NCBI GenBank assembly: GCA_949752745.1
Contig: OX457031.1
Coordinates: forward strand, 27,358,882 to 27,422,881
Reading direction: 5' to 3'
Source: Protula sp. h YS-2021
Lineage: Eukaryota > Annelida > Polychaeta > Sabellida > Serpulidae
Length of the DNA stretch: 64,000 nt
The notes under the pieces are model-generated. The model was not told the origin of the DNA. It did not search any database and saw only the letters and a list, made by a program, of their open reading frames with translations. A program made the translations under genes and the position numbers. Shown here piece by piece: positions 57,149 through 64,000 of the stretch (the first letter of the stretch is position 1; each line of letters starts with the position of its first letter).

Positions 57149-57178
<30 letters not shown>
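57121..57178. repeat. AAT trinucleotide microsatellite
   Basis: (AATAAT)n with one GGT interruption. It is flanked by a duplicated GGGACTC(A/T)GTTTGGA(C/T)TTCAT segment at 57018 and 57180. Confidence 0.9.
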
Positions 57179-57179
<1 letters not shown>

Positions 57180-57403
57180 CGGGACTCTGTTTGGATTTCA
57201 TAATTAATCTTAATATGTACTTTGAACTCCAAGCATGACCCCCTCACTTTTTACTGAAGCTTCATTGTTTCACTGGTTGGTTATTAAATTAGCAATAATT
57301 GCATCATTTTATTTAAAGTATTTTTTTTTCTTTTCTTAAGGTTTATCTTGAGTTATTTAGCAATTTTACACTTTGTTCTCCTCTTCCTGTCTTGTCTATA
57401 GAT

Positions 57404-58295
57404 ATGGCTCCAAAACGAAAGGCATCTAAAGCAACTGCTGCTTCCTCCAAGAAGACAAAAAAAAGATGACATTGTCCAGGAAGTCGTCCAGCAGCTCCAA
57501 CCAGTAATCGCCCAAGCTATACAGGACGCCATTGCGACACAAACGCCGGTCACAAATCGGGAAACATTAAATCAGGAAGACCAAGACGAGGACCTTGAAG
57601 TTTTATTTCGGGATGCGGACGATCCACACCTTGAAGGTGAGCCTATCAATTCAGCCTCCAGTACTCTGCACCTACATGTCGCCAGGAACGTTCTGGACAA
57701 AATTAAGCGTGATCAGTACGTTTCCTTAGTTGAGTTGCTGAACCCGGATGAACAAGACATTAGCCTTAATATTTCACACAGTGGCAGTGTGACTCTCAAT
57801 AAGAAGGCCAAGCAGCTCAAAATTGCATCCTGTGAGCAATGGTTTTCAGCTTTTTAAAGTTTCTCTTCAATTTATCAAGAATACTTTCCAGATAAGTCAC
57901 GGCAGCTCTTTAAATATATGTCGTTTGTACAAGGCTTGTATAAATCGTTCGGTCTAGAAGCTGCTCTCAAGTACGATGAGGACTTCCGTAAATTCAGGGA
58001 GCGTTCCCCTGATCTTACATGGGATAGTCTTCATCAGGAAATTTATTTGTTGGCCGCAGCAAAATCGGCACAGTTGAAACAGTTCCGTTCCCAAAGCCAG
58101 CCCTTTCGGAAAAACGTCTTCTGTCCCCCGGGTTATTGCAGACAATTTAATTCCCAGGGAATCTGCACATGGTCAAACTGCGTGTACAAACACGAGTGCT
58201 TTAAGTGTCAAAGTGACCACCCAGGCAGAACATGCCGCACCACTGAATTTACCAATGGCAAGCAAAACAAAACCCTCGCCAAACCTAAAAAATAG
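57404..58295 (+). pseudogene. Gag-like ORF of the YR retrotransposon, broken
   Basis: The frame starts MAPKRKASKATAASSKKTKK at 57404. A run of eight A near 57460 shifts the frame (one base too many), and an in-frame TAA lies at 57855-57857. The intact part from 57918 ends with a zinc-knuckle-like block: CRQFNSQGICTWSNC, then HECFKCQSDHPGRTC. This Cys/His spacing and the HP-x-x-C end are typical of the gag-like protein of DIRS/Ngaro retrotransposons. The middle is rich in Gln, Glu and Asp. As it stands it cannot give a full-length protein. Confidence 0.8.
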
Positions 58296-58395
58296 TTATT
58301 CTTTACCCACACCAATTGATCCAGATAGGCTTGCCATATTGCTGCAAAATTGGCGTTCTAATGCTATTGATAAATAAATATTTTCGCGTACCGTC
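58285..58395 (+). pseudogene. Pol remnant: RT start fused to recombinase end
   Basis: Overlapping the gag stop in another frame is SLPTPIDPDRLAILLQN, similar to the start of DIRS-type reverse transcriptase ORFs. It runs at 58345 into WRSNAIDK, the counterpart of the GRWRSNAIGKYF recombinase end seen at 8275-8340. A 4-bp TAAA duplication then creates a stop. The whole RT, RNase H and recombinase body is deleted between these two pieces. Confidence 0.65.
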
Positions 58396-58437
58396 TTTCA
58401 CAGTGTGATTGCCCGTCTGTCTGTGGGGTTCTTCTGT

Positions 58438-58724
58438 GGGGATTTCAAATTGTTTGACCCCCAGACAAACTTTGGATCAGTGAATTATATTTTTTCTTTC
58501 TTATAAATATGTGTGATGTAATTCTTCTTTATTGTTTTACATCTATCAATTATTGATGTTACGTAATTGGATTGATGTTACGTAATTGTACTGATGTTGC
58601 GTAATTGTATTGATGTTAAATAATTGTAAATATATTAATTAAACATTGGCGGTACAAGAAATTTATAAAAATCCCACCTGCGCATTTATTTTTGTGTTCA
58701 CAGGACGGCTTGAAATCAAAAATT
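58438..58724 (+). repeat. Split direct repeat B1
   Basis: GGGGATTTCAAATTGTTTGA to GGACGGCTTGAAATCAAAAA, including three GATGTTACGTAATTG-type repeats. It abuts A2. Confidence 0.85.
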
Positions 58725-58909
58725 GCCGTTTAGGTCCGCCCACTGACCTAGACGGATTTATGAATAAGCCGTCCCTCTGATTTGATTGGTCTAAAATTAT
58801 CTGTACTCAATGAGGGTAGCTGTTAAGCATTCAGCAACCTCATTCATTTTACTCTCCTCGCGTGTAACACATTTTATATAATTAAGCTAAGAAATAAATT
58901 TGTTTAAAT
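58725..58909 (+). repeat. Split direct repeat A2
   Basis: Same 185 bp as A1. It is followed by 44 bp (CCCTCCTCCGCCCCATCGCC...) before B2. Confidence 0.88.
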
Positions 58910-58953
58910 CCCTCCTCCGCCCCATCGCCTCCATATATTGTTTTGTTACGGTG

Positions 58954-59207
58954 GGGGATTTCAATTTGTTTGACCCCCAGACAAATTTTGGATGAGTGAA
59001 TTATATTTTTTCTTTCTTATAAATATGTGTGATGTAATTCTTCTTTATTGTTTTACATCTATCAATTATTGATGTTACGTAATTGGATTGATGTTACGTA
59101 ATTGTACTGATGTTGCGTAATTGTATTGATGTTAAATAATTGAAAATATATTATAAAAATCCCACCTGCGTGTTTATTTTCGTTTTCACAGGACGGCTTG
59201 AAATCAT
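58954..59207 (+). repeat. Split direct repeat B2
   Basis: Matches B1 but lacks the TTAATTAAACATTGGCGG segment. It ends GGACGGCTTGAAATCAT, the right end of the element. Confidence 0.85.
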
Positions 59208-59223
59208 ATATATATACCGGTAT

Positions 59224-60082
59224 ATGGCATGCCATTTTCACATTTATTAGGGAATTATTGAAATCAAGAATTAATTTTTGATCTCAAAATGAATTTTTTG
59301 ATATCAAGAATTAATTTTTTATCTCAAAATATTCATGTTTTGACATCAAAAATTAATTTTTGCTATCTGTAATTATATTTTTGATATCTCTAAATATATT
59401 CTTGATCTCAAAACAAAAAATAAATAAATTTTTATATCAATAAATATATAGATATCAAGAAATATTTATTGATATCAAAAATGATTTAATGATATCTAAA
59501 ACTGATTTTTGAGATCAAAATTTCAATTCTTGATAGAAAAAATGAAATATTTGAGCTCAATAATTCATTTTCCCATTACTGATACCAAGAATTTATTTCA
59601 GATATCAGTATTTCAGAACGATACTTCTTCAATTTGTATTTTGAAATCTGCAAATGATTTTTTTGTCTCAAAAATTGATTTTTAATATCAAAATATATGT
59701 CTATATTTTTAAGTAAAAAATTCAGAAATACACATCTGTAAATAAATAATGATTGGTCCTTGTATACAGAATCTTTCTTTAAATTTTTTTACTGTACAAA
59801 AAAGAAGCAATTCTTGAGATGAAAAATTGTGTTGATCTAAATAATTCAAGTTTTCATCTATAAATTTTAAATGACGATTCGTTCTATTTTATGCAAATGT
59901 GTGTCCTCTTAAGATTTTTTAGTTTGCAAAATTGATTTTTTTTCATCTCAAAAATAAATTTTTGACATCTAAAATTCACGTATCGATAGCAAAACATCAA
60001 TTATTAAGATCTACATTGATTTATTGATATCTTAAATTATATTTTGATATAAAAAAATCATTAAATGTTAAAACGGCATTCC
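59224..60082 (+). mobile_element. RepT element, second copy
   Basis: GGCATGCCATTTTCACATTT at the left and GTTAAAACGGCATTCCA at the right. The body of TTTGATATCAAGAATTAATT words matches 39277-40152 over its length. Confidence 0.75.
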
Positions 60083-60086
60083 ACAT

Positions 60087-60139
<53 letters not shown>
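60083..60139. repeat. TA microsatellite between RepT copies
   Basis: About 50 bp of (TA)n separates a plus-oriented RepT from a minus-oriented one. Confidence 0.9.
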
Positions 60140-60141
<2 letters not shown>

Positions 60142-61318
60142 AATGTCGTTTTAACATTTAACGCTTATTTGTGATATCAATACCATGAAAGATATCAATA
60201 AATCAGTGCAGATCTCATTAATTTATATTTGGCTATCGATAATTGAATTTTAGACGGCAAAAATTGATTTTTGAGATAAAAAATCAATTTACAAAATTAA
60301 AAAATCTTAACGAAGACACACATTTATATAAAATATAACGAATCGTCAATTAAATTTCGGAGAAAACCTGAATTATTGATATCAATAACAACAACACAAT
60401 TTTTGATCAGAAGAAATGCTCCTTTTTGTACAGTAAACAAGCCATCGTCGAAGCGCCATATCCAAACCTCACCAATAATGAATCAAGCACTAAGAAATTT
60501 GAAGTTTCCCCATTTTTTTTTTCGCGAAATCCAAAAATAACACTATGTCGCACAGCTCCACTACTTGGTCTTTCTCTGTGCAAAAGGAGATTGAAATCGG
60601 TTGAATGGTGCAGGAGATATAGCGCGTACAAACTGCACATAATGAGGTCAAGCCTAAAAAATTTCAAAGTTTCCTCATTTTTTTTTTAATTTTTCGAGAA
60701 ATCCAAAAATAACAAGTCGTTGCACACAGTTCCAGTACTCGATCTTTCTATGTGCAAAAGGAGATTGAAATCGGTTGAATGGTGCAGGAGATATGGCGCC
60801 TACAAACTGCATATAATGAGGTCAAGCGCTAAAAAATTTTCAAAGTTTCCGCTTTTTTTTTAAATTTTCGAGAAGTCCAAAAATAACGCTTCGTCGCAAT
60901 GCTCCACTACTTGGTCTTTCTGTGTGCAGGAAATTACAATCGATTGAGCGGTGCAAAAGATATAGCGCGTACAAAAATCGGACGGACGGACGGACAGAGG
61001 TCAATCCTTTAGAGCCCTCCGGGTTGACAAGGTTGGGGTCTAAAAAGTCTCATTCTGAAATAATGATATCTGAAATAAATTCTTGATATCAATAAAAAAC
61101 AAATCAATGAGCTAAACATTGGAATTTTGCTTCAAATATTTCATTTCTAATGTCAAAAAATCAATTTCAGAGATCATTAATTCATTTTCGATAAATAAAT
61201 ATTTCTAATATCTCTAAATATTTATTGAGATCAAAAATTATTTTTTGAGATCAAGAATACATTTAGAGATATCAAAAATACAAATACAGATAGCAAAAAT
61301 TTAATTCTTATTATCTGT
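60140..61318 (-). mobile_element. RepT element, reversed and interrupted by RepD
   Basis: It begins GGAATGTCGTTTTAACATTT, the reversed RepT end. RepT words run to about 60410 and resume at about 61050 (GAAATAATGATATCTGAAAT). The right end is cut, and a separate GGAATGCCGTTTTCACG start follows at 61319. Confidence 0.68.
60410..61049 (+). mobile_element. RepD element inserted in RepT
   Basis: Three to four units about 172 bp apart (ATCCAAAAATAAC at 60529, 60701 and 60873) with GGTTGAATGGTGCAGGAGAT. Then CGGACGGACGGACGGACAGA, CAATCCTTTAGAGCCCTCCG and GGTTGGGGTCTAAAAAG. The (GACGG)n, hairpin and CTAA end matches the other families here. Confidence 0.75.
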
Positions 61319-61331
61319 GGAATGCCGTTTT

Positions 61332-61597
61332 CACGATATAAATATATATATATCACATGTTCATAAAGATAATAGGATAATTAATACTGTTTCTGGTAAA
61401 CTGTTTCAACAATTTCTGTATTTCAAACTTACGACATATTTTACATACAGCATAACGCATATATAAGCGAATGGTTTCAAGCTATTTTCTACATAACTCA
61501 AAGTTTAACTCATTTTTATTCCTCTAGCAGTAAAAGTCACCTTATTTAGTCAATTTTAAACCGTGTGTTGCAATGAGTGAAAGGTTTCTGACTGTAC
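61332..61597. other. Intron, nothing recognised
   Basis: Gene 2 intron downstream of the first vWA exon. AT-rich, with a short ATATATATAT run. Confidence 0.4.
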
Positions 61598-61740
61598 CTT
61601 TGTGAGATTGCCGACTTCTTTCCATGCGCTGTTTGCCACTACATCAGAGAGAAACGACATCGCCTTTGCCCAGTTCACTGCTTGTACGGATTTACTCATG
61701 TCAACAATAAACATGATGTCGAGTCCTCCAAGCTCGCATA
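61598..61740 (-). CDS. Gene 2 exon: vWA domain, first part (MIDAS DxSxS)
   Basis: A 143-nt exon (phase 1 in, 0 out) after a T-rich acceptor (...TTTTTTTTTCAG), donor GTACAG. It encodes CELGGLDIMFIVDMSKSVQA, which is beta-strand 1 plus the DxSxS metal-ion-dependent adhesion site, then helix 1 (NWAKAMSFLSDVVANSAWK) and GNLTK with an N-glycosylation sequon. Confidence 0.9.
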
Positions 61741-61849
61741 CTGAAAAAAAAACAAACATTGTATTTATGAAGTAGTATATTTTAAGTATAAACAGTATGT
61801 TTTTCGCACGAGTAAACACGAAAGTCAGGCGCAATTTCTTTATAAAAGT

Positions 61850-62872
61850 CAAGTTATTGCTACAGTAATGCTCAAATCAGTGCTGCAGTAATGCTCAAGT
61901 CACTGCTACATTAATGCTAAGGTCACTGCTACAGTAATGCTCAAGTCACTGATACAGTAATGCTCCAGTCACTGATACAGTAATGCTCCACTCACTGATA
62001 CAGTAATGCTCTAGTCACTGCTACAGTAATGCTCTAGTCACTGATACAGTAATGCTCTAGTCACTGATACAGTAATGCTCCAGTCACTGCTACAGTAATG
62101 CTCAAGTCACTGCTACAGTAATGCTCAAGTCACTGATACAGTAATGCTCCAGTCACTGATACAGTAATGCTCCAGTCACTGATACAGTAATGCTCTAGTC
62201 ACTGATACATTAATGCTCTAGTCACTGCTACAGTAATGCTCTAGTCACTGCTACAGTAATGCTCTAGTCACTGATACAGTAATGCTCAAGTCACTGCTAC
62301 ATTAATGCTAAGGTCACTGCTACAGTAATGCTCAAGTCACTGCTACAGTAATGCTCTAGTCACTGATACAGTAATGCTCAAGTCACTGCTACAGTAATGC
62401 TCCAGTCACTGATACAGTAATGCTCTAGTCACTGCTACAGTAATGCTCTAGTCACTGATACAGTAATGCTCAAGTCACTGCTACAGTAATGCTCAAGTCA
62501 CTGCTACAGTAATGCTCAAGTCACTGATACAGTAATGCTCCAGTCACTGATACAGTAATGCTCCAATCACTGATACAGTAATGCTCTAGTCACTGATACA
62601 TTAATGCTCTAGTCACTGCTACAGTAATGCTCTAGTCACTGCTACAGTAATGCTCTAGTCACTGATACAGTAATGCTCAAGTCACTGCTACAGTAATGCT
62701 CAAGTCACTGCTACAGTAATGCTCAAGTCACTGATACAGTAATGCTCCAGTCACTGATACAGTAATGCTCCAGTCACTGATACAGTAATGCTCCAGTCAC
62801 TGATACAGTAATGCTCAAGTCACTGATACAGTAATGCTCCAGTTACTGATAGAGTAATGCTCAAGTCACTGG
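61850..62872. repeat. 23-bp minisatellite with 391-bp higher-order period
   Basis: About 44 copies of TCACTGATACAGTAATGCTC plus CAG or TAG. Marker variants recur 391 bp (17 units) apart: GCTACATTAATGCTAAGG at 61905 and 62296, and GATACATTAATGCTCT at 62204 and 62595. It sits in the first gene 2 intron of the window. Confidence 0.93.
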
Positions 62873-62934
62873 ATGATGCAATACAAGAACTAAAAAAATA
62901 CACAAATAAAAGAAAAACAAGTTATCAGTGAAAC

Positions 62935-63337
62935 TGACGAATGTCCCCCGCCACGAACCATGGTCGAATCGAAAAATAATGCGGCTTCGCACGTCAATAT
63001 ATATATTTTCACTGTAGCAACTATCAAAAACCTGTGTTGAATAGCGGCTGAGATATCGCGTGTACAAAGTTGCACTGTAGGCAACAGAAATACTAAAACA
63101 TTGCCTATTTTCAACAAGTCGCCATTTGGTCATTTTTTGGTCGAATCGAAACACAATAAAACGTCGCACAACTTCAATATATATTTTACTGTAGCAAAAA
63201 TCAAAGCCAGGGCTGAATAGCGGCTGAGGTATCGCTTGCACAAATTTGTGCTTCCAAGTGTCGCCAGGCGGACGGATGGACAGACCCGAATACTATAGTC
63301 CCCCGTTCCCCCCTACGCGGCGGCGGGGGACTAAAAC
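62935..63337 (+). mobile_element. RepR element, copy 2
   Basis: Two units with GAATAGCGGCTGAGATATCG, then GGCGGACGGATGGACAGACC and the hairpin CCCCCGTTCCCCCC...GGCGGCGGGGGA with CTAAAA. It matches 37786-38187 unit for unit. Confidence 0.78.
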
Positions 63338-63387
63338 AAGACTGCGGCTACACAAACGTATTTTAATCACAATGCGGCTTGCTGTAC

Positions 63388-63543
63388 CTGTAAGTGTTGT
63401 AGTTGGGCCGACAGGAACTGCTGTTGGCACGACATTCACCGTGATGTTTCGGCACATGCAGCAGCATTCGTCCGGGCAGCATCCGCACCGATTCGCGGCA
63501 TCGTTCTCAGGCTGAGGACAGCAACTTTTATATCCGGACACCA
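63388..63543 (-). CDS. Gene 2 exon: N-terminal Cys-rich module
   Basis: A 156-nt phase 1-1 exon; minus-strand acceptor ...AAAATTACAG and donor GTACAG. It encodes VSGYKSCCPQPEN, then RCGCCPDECCCMCRN and a Thr/Val/Pro linker (VPTAVPVGPTTTLT). Ten cysteines fall within about 25 residues. The pattern is like small disulfide-rich or metal-binding modules, but no named family is recognised. The linker leads directly into the vWA domain of the next exon. Confidence 0.78.
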
Positions 63544-64000
63544 CTGTAATTTTAGTAAACAAACATCCGATTAATTAGTTAATTAATTAATTAATTAATT
63601 AGCAGGCCCTACGGTTTCAAAGAATACGGTATTATAAAAGAAACAAAGACATAATTTTAATTCTCCAAAGCAGAACTAGATTTAATCCCAGGCCAATGGC
63701 AAGGAGAACTTTTAAAAGCGTCGTTAAATCAGGAAAATGATCCACAAAGTTTTACTTTGTGATTTCTTCAATAGTCCCTTTTCTTCTATAGTTTTAATGT
63801 AATTTAAGAAGAGTAATTAAATGAAAATGTTTAAACTTCAAACACTTTTTATGACCAATACTTCGCATGAGAATATTTTACTGAGAATTTTTGTTTTAGC
63901 ATTTTAATTGTTTTAAATTTTCTGGTTTGTGTACACAGTAACTTTACCTGAAAGACCGAATTTCAGGTTTTAATTTTTAAAGTGTTTATTCTGTCGTTTT
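63544..64000. other. Intron at right edge
   Basis: Upstream of the first visible gene 2 exon. It contains a (TTAA)n run at 63570-63600 (ATTAATTAATTAATTAGC) and no further exon. Confidence 0.5.

Larger units (their letters stand above)
56395..59207 (+). mobile_element. Internally deleted Ngaro/PAT-like tyrosine-recombinase retrotransposon
   Basis: Split direct repeats occur in the order A1 (56395-56579), gag-like region, B1 (58438-58724), A2 (58725-58909), B2 (58954-59207). A1 and A2 are 185 bp each and appear identical; B2 differs from B1 mainly by an internal deletion. A1...B1-A2-B2 is the arrangement of Ngaro/PAT-type elements, in which B1-A2 restores the circle junction. Only gag, the first codons of pol and the last codons of a recombinase remain, so the copy is non-autonomous. 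It lies in a gene 2 intron, antisense to the gene. Confidence 0.85.
38892..63543 (-). other. Gene 2 locus (5' partial): vWA-domain protein with Cys-rich modules
   Basis: Seven minus-strand exons (63543-63388, 61740-61598, 56271-56096, 49061-48954, 48644-48494, 40688-40613, 38989-38892) join with phases 1-1, 1-0, 0-2, 2-2, 2-0, 0-1, 1-stop. They total 908 nt, about 301 residues, in one frame. The order is a Cys-rich module, a vWA domain of about 190 residues, a Pro/Thr linker, a second Cys-rich module and a polylysine end. The first exon begins mid-codon, so a start and any signal peptide lie beyond the right edge. vWA domains with an intact MIDAS bind ligands through a divalent metal, usually in extracellular matrix or cell-surface proteins. 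I do not recognise the specific protein. The gene converges on gene 1, with about 11 kb between the two stops. Confidence 0.82.

Overview
The window is low-density, AT-rich metazoan nuclear DNA. It contains short phase-compatible exons separated by long introns, and nearly all of the remaining sequence is transposable-element and tandem-repeat DNA. The repeat style suggests a marine invertebrate, most likely a mollusc: many short families ending in GACGGA-type tracts plus a terminal hairpin, a tyrosine-recombinase retrotransposon, and a TTGGTGTTTAACGTC motif. This is an inference from repeat style and is not proven. All splice sites were read by hand, and no transcript was available.

Two host genes can be assembled, arranged tail to tail. 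Gene 1 (+ strand, exons from 4890 to 27861) has lost its 5' part off the left edge. Eleven exons keep one open frame (about 456 residues). They encode four EGF-like domains (4890, 10503, 10839 and 11254), a Ser/Gln-rich stalk (16671), one transmembrane segment (18671), and a cytoplasmic tail with Cys/His clusters and an Arg/Lys-rich stretch, ending at a stop at 27859-27861. Gene 2 (- strand, exons from 63543 down to 38892) has lost its 5' part off the right edge. Seven exons (about 301 residues) encode a Cys-rich module, a complete von Willebrand factor A domain with an intact MIDAS metal site, a Pro/Thr linker, a second Cys-rich module and a lysine-rich end.

Repeat layout, using names coined for this report. 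S30 is a 30-bp minisatellite (1-2872, 3890-4745). RepG-like 180-bp units occur at 2873-3889 and 45190-46500. S51 is a 51-bp minisatellite found at seven loci. RepA units (core CGCCAATTTTTGGCGAATCG) occur at 11455-16345, 17105-18130, 32985-35800, 47440-48360 and 49667-56065. RepB units (about 150 bp, core TTTTGGCGGATCGCCAAAA) fill 20520-27370, 31640-32650, 35800-37320, 41040-45190 and 51300-55335. RepB often forms one composite mobile element with S51. Smaller families are RepC, RepD, RepE, RepF, RepH, RepR and RepT.

The most notable non-genic feature is at 56395-59207: an internally deleted tyrosine-recombinase retrotransposon with the split direct repeat order A1-gag-B1-A2-B2 typical of Ngaro/PAT-type elements. 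A second fragment at 7803-8340 (- strand) still encodes a recombinase C terminus. Several introns show insertions nested three or four deep. The clearest is in the 56096-to-49061 intron of gene 2, where a foldback element carrying a tRNA-like promoter sits inside a RepB/S51 composite, which itself sits inside a RepA element.
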